From: Megamerina dolium
Lineage: Eukaryota > Arthropoda > Insecta > Diptera > Megamerinidae
Length of the DNA stretch: 64,000 nt
Direction of reading: 5' to 3'
Assembly (NCBI GenBank): GCA_963854835.1
Contig: OY978525.1
Coordinates: forward strand, 19,562,309 to 19,626,308
In this document: positions 24,066 to 36,599 of the stretch, piece by piece
Numbering within the stretch: the first letter of the stretch is position 1
How the letters are laid out: every line of letters begins with the position of its first letter
Program-made: the position numbers and the translations under genes
The notes under the pieces: model-generated
Told to the model about the DNA's origin: nothing
Databases searched by the model: none
The model's input: only the letters and a program-made list of their open reading frames with translations

Positions 24066-25058
24066 ACCCTGCATAATGCAATATGCATGGTATATTCATT
24101 TCGGTCAGATGTTTGTGTCCACTTGAAGGAATCTCCGGAGATATAGACATGGATATATATTCGTGATCAGCGTCGATTAAATTTTCGATTTAACGATGTC
24201 CGTCCGTCCGTCCGTCCGTCCGTCCGTCCGTCCGTCCGTCCGTCTGTCTGTCACCTGGCTGGTTCGCACGATAACTTGAGTAAATATTGAGCTATTTCGA
24301 TGAAATTTGGCATAAGTAATCTATGATCCAAGAGTACAGAGGGGATTGATATTGGGCATGATCGGTCAATAACCACGCCCACACCAAGCATTCAAAGCGA
24401 CTAACCTCGAAATTTTCAAAATCTTTAACTTGCTATAACTAACATAATATACCACTTGGGACAACAATATTCGGCACATAGACTTATATTATACTACTAT
24501 ATAACCTCGCCAAAAGTGGGTGAGCCACGCCTACTTTCTAGCGTAGCTCCCATACAAAGTGTCTGTACTTCTTTTAAATTGAAACTGCTGTAACTTCTAC
24601 AATCTTCTGTCTAGAATAACTATAATTGACACTTAGATTAACACGGCAGAAATAATATGGCAGAAAATCAGCGTACCACGCCCACTTCTTATTGGGGCTC
24701 CCATACAAAGTTGAGGAAATTAAACAAAAATGTTAACCACCATAACTTAGAAACTATTCAACGTAGGACACCAAATTTAAGGTGTGGATTAACATTGAAA
24801 AATTAATTGGATTTACTAGAAAGTGATAAGCCACGCCCACTTTTTATATAGCTATCATACTAAGCCTCGGAATTATCTTAAAATCCTTTTATTTCGTCAA
24901 AGTCAACCATATTTCGGGTGTAAATTAGTAGTATATGTAAAAATTGTTTCTCGAAAAGTGGAAATAAAAGAAAAGTTGGATATTCGAGTAAACTTTTTAT
25001 ATATAAATCTACATATGCAGGGTATAGTTTGGTCGGCCCCAGCCGACTGTAAGGAGAT
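24066..25058. mobile_element. ~1-kb (GTCC)n-bearing element inserted in copy 3
   Basis: Boundaries come from comparison with uninterrupted copy 1; TTTTTAT at 24059-24065 and 25059-25065 is a likely 7-bp target duplication. Near the ends is an inverted pair TACCCTGCATA / TATGCAGGGTA. A (GTCC)n array follows the left end, and the interior has imperfect ~150-bp repeats around CCACGCCCAC...CTCCCATACAAAG, the same core as the arrays at 1.2, 10.6 and 60.5 kb. The layout recalls the dipteran mini-me/INE-1-like elements that carry GTCY microsatellites, but family membership is not proven. No coding capacity. Confidence 0.75.
24198..24252. repeat. (GTCC)n microsatellite
   Basis: About 11 tandem GTCC units followed by GTCT units, inside the inserted element. 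No interruptions in the GTCC part. Confidence 0.97.
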
Positions 25059-25093
25059 TTTTTATTATAAAGTTTGAACGTTGACATTATGTG

Positions 25094-26136
25094 TTATACT
25101 ACATCATTTAAATGACCACCACGCGAATTGTTGCAATCATCGATTCTTTTGAGGTAATTTTCGACCACTTTTTGACACATATTGGGCGGTATCTCAGCCA
25201 TAACGTGACGAATGTTGGTTTTTAGGTGCTCAAGAGTTAAAGGTTTATCTGCATAAACACGGTCTTTCGCGTAGCCCCACAAAAAAAAGTCAAGCGGTGT
25301 CAAATCGCATGATCTTGGTGGCCACTTGATATCGCCACGACGAGAAATTACGCGGCCAGAAAATTTCTCTTGCAATAAAGCCATATTCGCTCGAGTTGTG
25401 TGGCATGTGGCACCGTCTTGTTGAAACCACATATTCTCTAAGTCGTATTCTTCAATAGCAGGCAAAAAAAAGTCGGTTATCATATGACCATAACGCTCCG
25501 AATTGACGGTGACAGTCGTTCCATCGTCGTTTTCGAGGACGTAAGGTCCAATCACACCTCCGGACCAAAGAGCGCACCAAGCAGTGACTTTTTGTGGATG
25601 TAGTGGCCTCTCTTCAATTACTTGAGGATTCTCAGAACCCCAAATATGACAATTTTGTTTGTTAACATACCCACCGAGTGAGAAATGTGCTTCGTCGCTG
25701 AAGAAAATTTTGTTCGAAAAATCGCCGTCCACCGCCTGTTGTTCAAGCACCCATTCGACGTATCTACGACGTTGTGAATGGTCAGCTGTCTTCAGTTGTT
25801 GTGTGAGCTGGATTTTATATGGATGTAGGTGTAGATCCAAATGCAAAATACGCCATAATGTGCCGTAAGACAGTCCTAATTCCTGAGAACGACGAGGAAT
25901 CGACACAGTCGGGTCTTCGGCAACACTGCGAAACGATGATGCACAGGCCTTACAATATCTGTAACCGATCCAGTCTCTTCATATTTCTTCACAATTTTGC
26001 CAATTGCTTGCGTAGTTGGACGATTATGTAAACCATAATCTCCTCTTAAAGCACGATATGTGGCTGTGGCAGAATCACCATTTTTGTAGTAGGTTTTTAC
26101 AATTTTAATGCGTTGTGCGATAGTTAAGCGATCCAT
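25094..26136 (-). pseudogene. rosa-type mariner transposase, frameshifted (copy 3)
   Basis: Start at the ATG (26134-26136) before DRLTIAQRIKIVKTYY. The N-terminal HTH frame is intact up to HHRFA, where the same 34-bp deletion as in copy 1 shifts the frame. A 270-codon frame from 25906 carries the catalytic blocks SDEAHF, QQDGATCHT and CDLTPLDFFLWG, all three aspartates present. A base change near the end creates an earlier stop (VV then TAA), removing the last three residues FHT seen in the other copies. An otherwise well-preserved gene. Confidence 0.9.
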
Positions 26137-26252
26137 TTTCGCAAATGTCAGACTTTGAACTGAAAAAGAAAGAAATTGTTTTAACAACTCAGTTTGACAG
26201 ATGTCGAATTCTATCCCTATACTTTTGAAACCCCGAAATGGATAACCCTTTA

Positions 26253-28859
26253 TATATTCTCATATAAACAGGGCGAGGACATTACAACAGTGAGCACTCA
26301 CTAAGCTTTTATTAAAAACAAGTAACAAAAGAAAACGAAAAAACGAAGAACGAACGACATATTAAACAGCACGATCAAAGTTAATTTTCGTTCAGCAAAC
26401 ATAATAGTGTAGAAGAGCAGTAAGAGGTAGGAAATTATTGCAAAAATATCACCATTTTATGTAGTACGCATGCGTATAAACTTCAATCTCTCAACCAGCA
26501 GCCACAGTACTCGTTGTACTCACATGTTCATTTAAATAGACGTCTGCCAAAATGGATGGTGTTTAATGACTGGTCAAAGTAATGGTTAGGATGTTCTGCT
26601 TGGATGAATGCATGAGTGAATGAATGAGTTCACACCGCAGAGAGCAATGTGTACACAGCACGCATGTACTCTCGCACGCATACTCGTATTGAAGTGATGA
26701 ATGCATGTATGAACGCAACAAAGCGCAACACATTTATTGTGCGAAACATGCAAAATTTATTGAATTTTACATAATTTTACTTTTAAGCAAAATTGTACAT
26801 GGCATTCGGAATACTTTTGCTGTCGAAATGGTGATGGTTTTTGGTTCTTCACCAAGATACGGTGTGAAATTGACAGAAGTCATATGAATATTAAAAATGC
26901 TCACATATTGCTCATGATCATGTATCACGTACGGTGTGTATTGTATTTGGATATTCTTTAAATGAATAAATTAATTACTCTCATTAAATATACAATTTTG
27001 ATTACTTTATGCAAAATGTAACCATATGTAGATCACAATATACTCCATTTGAAATGGAACACTTGAAAAAACTTTTCATTATAACACGAATTTACAATTA
27101 CGCTTTACATTTAAGAGGCTATTTCTGGGCAGCTATAGCTTTTTTTTTATTGCCAATTTTTAGATTTACTTGGTAGGGGAATGAGTGTAGATAGATAGAT
27201 AGATAGATAAGCATGTGCCCCAAAATAGTTTGGGAGGAAAATAAATGTCATAAATGTTATCCCTCTAGGATATTTCTGAATGCAGCGGTAGCAAATTTGA
27301 TGCGAAAAGTAAATTTTGCACTAGAGCTTCACCAAAGAGTAGAACTATTCCGAAAAAAAGACATTAGGGAGAGAAAATAGTACACTTACTTCTTTAGGAG
27401 TGACTCGTAAGAATCTGTGGGGCTATTTATTAAATTTACTTCCATTAAACTCTAACCTATACATTATATTACTAATCGAATTCATTGAAATCGTAGTACT
27501 ATAATTACTTAGAAGTAAAATTATTATTATTTATTATATTTCTATTATATTCAACAAACAACATTTAAATACAACTCTTCAACCAAAGTGGCCTTATTCC
27601 ATTGGTGCTGAGTATAAACATATTAATTATATGCCCACACAACCATAATTAGCACAAAATTAAACTACTTTAAACACACAGGTATTGCATGTACAATTTA
27701 TACATTTTTCAATATAAGTAAGTAAGTATGTTGAACCATCTCACCGTTTCATTATTTCCTATATGGTGTACAATAACTCTAATATACAATATAACAATGA
27801 CATTACTGCACACTCATTGACATCATTTATCAATTACTTAATACTTGTTTTAACCTCTGTGTAAATAATATTGCCAGATTGCTCTATCCGTATCATTGTT
27901 CTTTTCATTTTTGTATCGCACCTAGCAACGAGTTCAGCCAGGTTAAACCATAGCAGCAGAGACAGCAGTAACAAACCAACGTTAACCCATATTAAATGAG
28001 CTCATTTTAAAATAGTTTTTTATATTATTCCTACCATTTGCATCTGGTTGGTTTTCATATATACATACATATATAGTAGCGGCTTCAATTGGAATTGCAA
28101 AGCATTAGCTCAGCCTTGCTACAGAATACACATGAAATGAACAATGAAATAAATGAAGGTAAAACATACTATAAAGGCAAAAAAAAAAAACTCAAATATA
28201 CTCATATACCATTTTACTCCATATTAATTGGCACATATTTCATTTGAAGGCTTAGCATAAAGCTTAGCTGCATTTTATTAAGAACTCATTAAGAATTCAC
28301 TTCATTCCTATATACACATACTTAGGTGCATATGCATATTCGCAGTAACAGCGAGTATTTCGTAATGAATTAAAACAATGAAAGATGTATGGCAGTTACA
28401 ACTATCATGGTTAGTTGTCCATGGCAAAGCCGAGCATATATACATAAATGTTTAAAATATAGAGCTGTATAGAAACGATAGCCTCAAAAGCTTAATATGA
28501 CCGCTGAGAGTTAGTTGTAGTTACACTATATCACATTAAATTTATTTTATTTTTTTTTTCTTTTTTCCAATAAATATTCATACGTAGGATTAGTGTGACT
28601 CTATACTTCGGTTGTGGTAGATTTTAGAAAAAATATATTGTGATCTTTATTAAGATGAACGATTTGAGTATGTAAATTATTGAAGTACTTTACCCTATCT
28701 GGAAATATTCTTTTAAATACAATTGTTTTTAACGTTTTATTATGGCATTATTGAGCCAGAGCTAAGCAAACTGGATTAAGCAAATCAAAAATGATCATGA
28801 GCTCCGTTGTTGAAAACCCTGCTCGCTATATAGTTTTCAGAAATACAAAATTTTATTTT
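26253..28859. other. AT-rich spacer with GATA microsatellite
   Basis: (GATA)n at about 27190-27208. No gene, RNA or further element recognised over 2.6 kb. Confidence 0.6.
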
Positions 28860-30440
28860 TTCAATCATCACAGCTCATCTAGACGTAGGAGACTTTTTGT
28901 GCAGTTCCAGTTCATTTTTAGCCAGATCTGTGCCCGATTTTTTACATAATAGAGGGTGTCTATCGGTCATTTGTCTTGTCTGTCACTCTTCCCCTTATAA
29001 CTAGCTTACAGGTACTGAGTGGAGTACCCCGACTTGAATATTCAGGAAGAAGCTCTAAAGTGGTAGAATTTCTGACTAGTTCGTCTGCCCTACTATTGCT
29101 TGGAACGTCTCTGTGACGCAACAACCACATTAGATGCAGATTCTACTGCTCAGCCATCTCATCAAGAGATCTGCGGCAAGAAAGTTGTGACCCTTAATGT
29201 TAGAATGTATATTCTGGTATTTTAGATATTATTTCCTGTGATTATGGAGACAGCTACGTTTGTCCATAACTATGAGGTGATATGGGGCGACTTCTTAAAT
29301 GCATATTGTATTGAAAAGTCTGGTTTTCCTACTGATTGTCAAAGAATAGACCCTATGATGTTGTAGACAAAAGGAGTACTTCTTATAACCTGAGACTTTT
29401 TGGGGCCGCAGATTGTATGCAGAAATGCACGATGACATTCCCTATGGGTGTACTTAAGGTTAATGCAGCCGGTGAAAATCACTCTTAGTTGCTCTATCTA
29501 CCCTTCTATCTAAGTGTTGAGCAGTTAAGTAGTGTTCTATCTATTTGAGCAGTTGATCAGTCCCGTGAGACTGATATTGTCCATTCTGGAAAGGTTACCT
29601 TCATGCACTGTTGCATCAGACAAAATGTACATGTCGGTAAGGGTTTCTAGACCATCTTCTTCTGAGATGGTTCCTCATGTTCCGTCCACCCTCAGTAAAG
29701 TGCTTGAGATGAATGTGGAGGCAGAGAGTATCTTCTTAAGCCTCGCAACTTTAGATGTTTCAATGCTGAGATATTTCCTGTATTGTCTTCTTTGTGCAGA
29801 TTTCAGTCCCATTCTAGCTTAGATTTGTTTGCTCTGTTTCCTATTCTCAGTTCTTAATTCACATAATTCTTTTTTCCACCAATGAGGTAGTTTAAGTTCT
29901 CCCCTCGATTTCGGATTAGAACAAGCTAAATATTTAGCAATTTAAAACCCTTATCGTGTGTACTATAGAAGAGGCAAGAGCAATATCCAATACTTCCTGT
30001 CTAGTTCTGGTTAAAAAGGTGAGAGACTTGCCTATATATTGCAAACTAATACGTTAGTAGTTGCTAAGTAATTCCCTCTCTCATTGATGTCAGAGCTGCC
30101 CCATATATTACGGTACGCATCCTTCTCAGGAGTTCTGGTTGTGAGTTGGGCGGCCTGAAGCAAAGCCTGAAGCGATATCCCCTTTAGCTTTAGAGATGAT
30201 GGCCAGATCTTCATTCTTGTGAGTAGAGAGCAGATATGCAATAAGTGATTTCTTTACAAGGATACAAGGATTCCACAGATGCCTTTACTACAAGTCGTGA
30301 CTACTGAATCAAGAAGATTTCTCTGTTCTCATCACAGTCCGTTACATTCGTCCCATCTTCCATCACCGTAACGTTGTTGCTGAGGAGGCTCTCCTCCTCC
30401 CTTATTCTACCAAACGTTCCCACCAAATCCGAACCGACAG
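28860..30440 (-). pseudogene. LINE ORF2 remnant: endonuclease end, RT, RNase H
   Basis: Antisense relict of an RNase H-bearing non-LTR retrotransposon, different from that at 13 kb. From high to low coordinates: ELKLPHWWKKELCELRTENR at about 29900-29840 (linker after the endonuclease; family PWWNKEL..LR), KILSAST near 29735, RVIFTGCINLKYTHRE near 29480 (start of RT fingers), and LMWLLRHRDVPSNSRADELV then TPLSTCKLVI at about 29140-29000 (RNase H end; family WVPGHRDIPGN..ADELA and GIPLSTCK). Most of the RT palm, including any YADD, is absent. Numerous stops; dead. Confidence 0.7.
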
Positions 30441-31878
30441 ATATCGAATCTATCCACATCAGACCCAACTAAATTTTATTTTCACGTAAAAGTCCAACAT
30501 TATTATTTAACACACTCTATCATAAACATTGTGCTTTCACACTTGGCTAAGAATATATATAATTTTAGAAGTTTTTATTCCATTTAATTCTCAAATTGAA
30601 TTGTACTCAAGTAATCAATTAAAAAATAATGAGCAAAATATAACTTATGTTGAATTAAATATTAGAAATTATGTAGGTCATGCTCTAAATAAGAACATTG
30701 TTTACGCTATGTTGTTCGTTTTTCATTTATCCCTTCCAAACCACTTTAAATGAAATTTGAACATTTTCATTTCACATACATACACACCAACAACACACAT
30801 GTTCATTGCAGAATATCTACATATATATATATTTTTTTTTCCGCGGGATTTATATTTCAGATTCACTTTGCCTCCTCTAGATTTTTTATTTGTATTTTTA
30901 TTTTCCTGCATCAATGTTTGCATTACATGCACTGTTAGCTCAAGTATCCTTTTGATCCTGTATTTGTGTGCGATTTTTATTTCCACTCATTTCTACTTCA
31001 TCATACAACAAAAACATCAATAGCCATGCATTTCTATATATATTTATATGTGTATTGTATATATATAAAGTATGCATGCATGAATGTATGTATATGTAAA
31101 TATTGTCAGTATATACTCATACATAATGGTTGCTTGAAATGCATCGTTTAATTTTAACGCTCAATTTAAAATGTTAAACGAGTATGCTTCTCGGCCATGA
31201 AGCGCGATATGCTTCTTCTTTCTCTATCTCTATGGCTCTCTCTCACTCTATCTTAATATTATGACCATGATAATGATGAGGATGTTGATGTTTCTGATGT
31301 TGTTATAGCTACCAGCTACTTGTAGTTAGTACATCACCACTACTAACATACTACTAGTACTACATATTATCTCGTCATAGGTACTAGGAAATATGCATGT
31401 GTATATGTACATAGTAGTGGAGTAGAAGGATACAGGATATGTTTTGCGTAGCTTTAGCGATAATCCATGAGAATGCATATTTCGTTTTTGTACGTCAGTT
31501 TTGTGTACATGATATCCTTTTCATTTATATATTTTTTCATCTACGCCTACTGGCACCCACACACATTAAAAATCAACATGTATACAATTTATTTAGATAC
31601 TCTATATCTTTAACATTAATTAATATATCAACTAGGTATTATGTATTCCTTTGAAGTTATCATAAGTACATACTTGCAGGTCATATCATGCCATACGCAT
31701 GAACTCATATATGAGGGAAATCAATTCACATGCCAATATTGAATATATCTTTAAATTGTTAAAGAATAATGGTATAATTTATATTACAATATGATATGAA
31801 TTTAATTGTTATCCTTACTTGCATTGGGAACTCCAAACTGAAAAAAAAAATTTTTAACATACAACGCATTACTGGCGT
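30441..31878. other. AT-rich spacer
   Basis: TA- and CA-rich simple sequence (30780-31100). Overlapping frames on both strands are low-complexity chance frames. No gene supported. Confidence 0.6.
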
Positions 31879-32153
31879 GTGGATACCGTAGATCAATTAG
31901 TTAGTATATTCGCCTTTTCTAGGGTCGTAGAACGATTCGACATATCTCAGAATGGCAAATAATAATTTTAAACAGACAAGTGCCGTTAAGTAACTTGCTG
32001 TTCTACCGACGGTAGCAACTTGCCATGAGCAAACTACGGAATGACTTCTGTGATAAAATTCAGAAAGTAGAATATTTCAAAAATTGCGTACCCTTTCACA
32101 TCGGTTAATACGTAAGTCTATAGTTCCCGCTATTTTTTTTTTTTTTTTTTTTT
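31879..32153 (+). mobile_element. tRNA-derived SINE, diverged plus-strand copy
   Basis: The only SINE copy found on the plus strand. The head reads GGATACCGTAGATCAATTAG where young copies have GGGTGCCGTAGCTCAGTGG, and continues with GTTAGTATATTCGCCTTTTC (young: GTTAGTGTGTTGGCCTTCTG). The body block CCGACGGTAGCAACTTGCCA matches CCGACAGTAACAACTTGCCA, followed by ACTTCTGTGATAAAATTCAG (young ACTCTGTGACAAAGCTCA). It ends in a long T-run (32133-32153). Highly diverged: an old copy or an older subfamily. Confidence 0.65.
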
Positions 32154-32799
32154 AAGTCTAACTAAAACTAAAGTCTTGCAAACTAAGAAAAACAGTGATA
32201 TTTGCTCATTTCCAATAGTCTAATAGATGCATCCTTAAAAGCTACACACGAACAAGCTGGTTTTCAGAATCTTAATCCCTCGCTTTGAGTATATACCGAG
32301 TTTATAACCGAAAATAGATCTTGACTGTTTGAAGAGGGTCCTGCCATAACTGCTTTGGCTCACTGGTATGATCTGGACATACTAAGTATTGATATATTTT
32401 GCAGTAATTACTCATCCAAAATGTTGCTGAATGGAATATAGATTACGTTAGTTAGTAGCGCATGCCCGTTTACGTTGACTCACTCAGCATCAAGAGTGGA
32501 GTGTAATATCCTCCCTAGGTGATATTTAGACAGCTTGGTGAGATCTCGTTAGAAATGACCTATAAATGAGTCATTTTGTGTCGAGGAAATGCCAGGCTCT
32601 CAGACAAAAGGGTGAGTTAAATATTTTATTCATATATTATTCAGTATTTTATTCATAATTTCTTTCATTTAGGCTCCGTTGACTCTTAATGAAGAGAACC
32701 ATGAAATTTGAGCGGGTAGATAAGCAGTCTTTTAAGAAACCTCTGTATTTCCCTCTCTGCTCTGACCGATTCTTTAGTGTACTGATTTCAGGAATAGAC
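32154..32799. other. Spacer
   Basis: No gene or element recognised. Confidence 0.55.
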
Positions 32800-33134
32800 A
32801 AAAAAATAAAATATGTCGTACTTATAAGCTCCGAAGGGCTCTTGTACGTGATAAATTTTGGACAGTTTTAAAAGGGACCTACTTATTTTAGTCGGTTCAG
32901 AATGGCAGAACTCTTGTGACATCACTTTTTGTGAGCTTTGTCACAAAGTTCTTTTAGAAGCTTTTCCATGACAAATTGTTACTCCAGGAAGAATTGCTAA
33001 TTGCTTGCCGACAGGTGGGTACCGTTCGAAAGAAAAATCTTTTCGATATTAAAGATGTTATGCTTCAGCTGCGTATTGAACCCACAACGTACATATCAGA
33101 AGGCCAACACACTAACCACTGAGCTACGGTACCC
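32800..33134 (-). mobile_element. tRNA-derived SINE, copy 5
   Basis: Full set of body blocks (AAGCTCCGAAGGGCTC, TTGCTTGCCGACAGGTGGG, ATCTTTTCGATATTAAAG) and a good head (reverse complement of CACTAACCACTGAGCTACGG). The 3' region keeps the GACATA-like end with a poor TTTTA tail. No clean target duplication seen. Confidence 0.85.
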
Positions 33135-33322
33135 ATATACATCCTGCACAAAAATGCAAGGTCATATTCATTTGGCGATATGAATTAATGTCGAAATAAT
33201 CATGCAACAATGTCGTATACATTTACATTTTTGATATTATGGCAAAGTTGTCGAAAAAATCTTGAAAAATAGTTTACTCTGTATAAAAATGTTGACAATA
33301 TTGCACAATACTTTCGATATTA

Positions 33323-34142
33323 GTGTCATGCTGTTAGCGTATGCCGACGATATTGACATAATCGGCATGAACACGCGAGCAGTCAGTACAGCATTCTCAG
33401 AGTTTGAAAGAGAGTCGCGTCGGATGGGTCTCACGGTGAACGAGGGCAAGACGAAGTATCTAGTGTCAACAAACAAAGAGTCCCGGCGTCTTGTACAGCA
33501 CGTCACTGTTGACAACTAAGCTTTTGAAGTAGTAAGGGACTTTGTCTATCTTGGAACCAGCATCAACAACTGTAATGACGTCAGCCTGGAGATCATGCAT
33601 AGTATAACTCTTGCTAACAGGTGTTACTTTGGGCTGAGTAAACAATTGAGAAGTCGAGCCCTCTCTCGAAGAACGAAAACTACACTCTACAAGTCTCTCA
33701 TCATGCCTGTCCTAACATATGGCGCTGAATCCTGGACAATTTCCACCTCGGATGAGCGAATGCTTGGAGTTTTCGAGAGAAAAGTCCTACGCAAGATCTT
33801 TGGACCTATTTGCGTTGGTGGCGAGTACCGAGTAAGGTGCAACCATGAGCTGTACGAGCTGTATGCCGATATTGACATAGTAAAGCGCATCGAAATCCAG
33901 CGGCTGCGCTGGCTAGGTCATGTCGAGCGAATGGAAGAAGGTGTTATATTCGGAACCCGCTGGAGGACGACGCAGAAGAGGAAGACCTAACCTCCGGTGG
34001 AAAGACCAAATACTGCAGAACCTGACGGCGCTTGGAATATCTAACTGGCGCCAGTTAGCAAAGAACAGAGATGGCTGGCGAAGCATGTTATTTTCGGCCT
34101 AAATCGATATTCGATTGTTATTGCCACATAAGTAAGTAAGTA
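33323..34142 (+). mobile_element. RTE-type LINE, 5'-truncated copy 1
   Basis: 820-bp 5'-truncated insertion flanked by an exact 13-bp duplication ACTTTCGATATTA (33310-33322 and 34143-34155). It starts in the RT palm just before the YADD motif and ends with GCCACATA followed by AAGT repeats instead of poly(A). Same family as the copies at 36.6, 38.1 and 41.1 kb. Confidence 0.93.
33325..34102 (+). pseudogene. RTE reverse transcriptase C-terminal fragment (broken)
   Basis: Encodes from SVMLLAYADDIDIIGMNTRA through VTVDN, a stop (TAA where copy 2 has TAT), AFEVVRDFVYLGTSI, then CYFGLSKQLRSRALSRRTKT, the RT thumb LTYGAESWTIS and GEYRVRCNHELYELYADIDI. A 17-bp deletion near 33940 removes the codons between VERMEE and KVLYSEP, after which RGRPNLRWKDQ and NRDGWRSMLFSA follow in another frame. 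RT catalytic Asp pair present; fingers and palm A/B motifs absent through truncation. Not functional. Confidence 0.9.
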
Positions 34143-34155
34143 ACTTTCGATATTA

Positions 34156-36599
34156 ATCAATTTCGACATTAATTCTTGTAAGATGGTTATAACCGTTTTA
34201 ATAAAGCTCCAAAGAGTTAGTATATTATGGTGGTCAGTGAAAATAGAATAGAAAATTTATCATTAGAGCATCTAGGCATTATTTAAATATATTTTTGGAC
34301 CTCCATAAAACAGCTAAAACGACTTTTTTATAAATGTGACGTTTTATGGTTGATATTTGTTATTATTTTAAAGTCCTCAATGAGCTCCATACTTACTTCT
34401 AAGTTCATCGTTGACCTCTAAGGTCATATTTGGCGATTGAGTTTACTTAGTCTTCAGGTCAAAGTTATGACAAAAATCCTATTGGCTGTTTTAAGGTAAG
34501 CTTTGTTAGGGGCGACCCATAATATATATATGACACACAGGTTATATCCCAAGATTCTTCCCTTAAATTTAATGAATCCTTATTAAATCACAGAAAGTAC
34601 ACACATCGTCACATTACACTCGAGGGTCAACTATTTTGGATTGCAGGTGTTTGCATATTTTTATTAAATATTTATTTTTATTTTTCTTTATATGTATAAA
34701 ATAAAACAAATAAGAAAAAATTAAAGATAATTTTCTACTTCATAAAATTTCCAACAAAAAGAAACAACAACTTAGAGAAAAACGAATACATATCAAACGA
34801 CAAAGCAAAACAACAACAATAGTTCATGAAATTTAAGAAGTTTGTCAACCTCTTTTTTTGAATTTTCGCTTTTTGCCAAGTACTCAAATGATTGTTGTTG
34901 TTGTATTATTATATCGTCTCCTTTCAACATTTTTGCCTTGGTAATGCGATATTTTTCTACTTGAGCTATACTCAGATAAATACATAGATCAAGAGGGAGA
35001 CTATCATGCACTTATACGTACATTGAGTATGTATATCGTATTTGTGTGCATTTTTGAAATGCATAGAGTTATACAAGCGTATTATGTACGTATGTATATT
35101 GTTATTGAATTTACTGTCCCTTACCTGCAGTATTTCGAATATGAGTATTACATGAAAACATTTTAAAACGATGACAATGATGACGGTGGTGATAGTAATG
35201 GAAGTATTCCTGATTTTTTTTTTCCATTTTCTTCTACTTCTTTGTTGTTCAATCGAGTTGACAATTATTTTTATTTTCTTCTATTTTGAATTGATGATAA
35301 AACGAAATACCTATCCCAATTTTGGGGGGCGAGAACCTTTTATTTCGTTTTTTCTTCTGTCGTGTCTAATGTGGGAATTGAACGATTAAATGTCAAATTA
35401 TTTTGATATGTTTAGACAGTTTATGCATTGCGAAAATATAATATTTTTTTGGTTTTTGTTATGAATATAGAGCATTTGAGTTTTTCAATTTATGCAGTAA
35501 TTGAGGGCGTTGCACTACTCTTACTGCTGCTGCTGTTGCTGCTGCCGTTTGCCTTATAGTTGTAGCAATTTTTGTGTAGATTCTCAAATTGTCTACATAA
35601 TAACTTCCGTTTAATTGTATGCATTGTGCAAAGGAATTGATCGAAATTTGATTGAGAACATACAAAAAAAAGGGTGTGTAATGCGCATGTGTCATTTCAA
35701 TTTACGCAATTTGTAGCAATTGTAACATGAATTGTCGAATATCCTGTAAAATTATATATTAGAAAAATATTATGAATTGCTTTGTTCAATTTTCTAGGAG
35801 CATTTCTATAAAAACCTATTTAAATCGTTTAAGGAATATGATTTCCAGATTCAAGATAAAAAGCGGAAAATAGTCACAGGGAAGATAATTGCACTTCGTA
35901 GTGCAATTCAAAGAAGTTTGCCATTGCAATTACACTCTTATGGTGGAAACGCTCCTTTTTCCCCACCAACAGTCCAACAGCTTTAGATAATATTATTTTG
36001 AAAGCTCTGTTCTTCATCTCCCCAAGAAACAGTCATCAATACTTTGTTCGCTGAAAGACCCACTTTGCCCTTCTTCATTTTCGATCCACCAGGCGATGAC
36101 TGCTGCTTTGACAGTTGATTAGTCTATGAAGTATTGCGATGGATGTATGTTTATTTTTTATTTATCTATAACTTTTGCTTACATTCTGTAAATAAAATAA
36201 AATAAAATAGACGAAGAAAATCTATATGTAAAAATCGTTGTTATGATGGATCATGCGAGAGTCCCGAAATTTAATTATTTTCCATTCTAAATCGAGTCAA
36301 AATCTGATAGGATTTATGGAGATGTATTAGGAAAGTGATTTGGTAGTTTTTTCGCAAGGTAACGTATCTAACTGCCTCAATCTGGTGAGGATAGCGTGAT
36401 CCTTGTTGAACTCATCGCAAGTCAACTCACTGGATGTCATGTAGTTTGTCCTGCTTGCTATGTGATGGCACCTTAGTTTTTTAATGAGGGTCCTCCACGT
36501 GGCGATCACCGCGCAATGGCTTTCTGGCATCCGCTGGGAGACAGCTGAAGTAAGTGGCGAAACCTCATCGATTAGAAGTTGTATGTTGGGTTTGGGACC
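34156..36599. other. AT-rich spacer with short GC-richer island
   Basis: CTG-rich short run near 35520-35550. 35980-36130 and 36350-36600 are less AT-rich and may be decayed element sequence; the latter abuts the next LINE and may be part of it, but I could not align it. No gene supported. Confidence 0.5.

Larger units (their letters stand above)
23981..26252 (-). mobile_element. rosa-type (DD41D) mariner, copy 3, interrupted
   Basis: Minus-strand copy with the same TA-flanked ends (23981 and 26252). Its 3' UTR is split by a ~1-kb element at 24066-25058; without that the mariner is about 1,270 bp. It shares the 34-bp transposase deletion with copy 1. The UTR on each side of the insert matches copy 1 base for base apart from T-run length. 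Confidence 0.92.

Noticed and set aside
24198..24252. Possible CRISPR-like or designed repeat
   Set aside because: It is a plain 4-bp microsatellite without spacers, in a eukaryotic transposable element.
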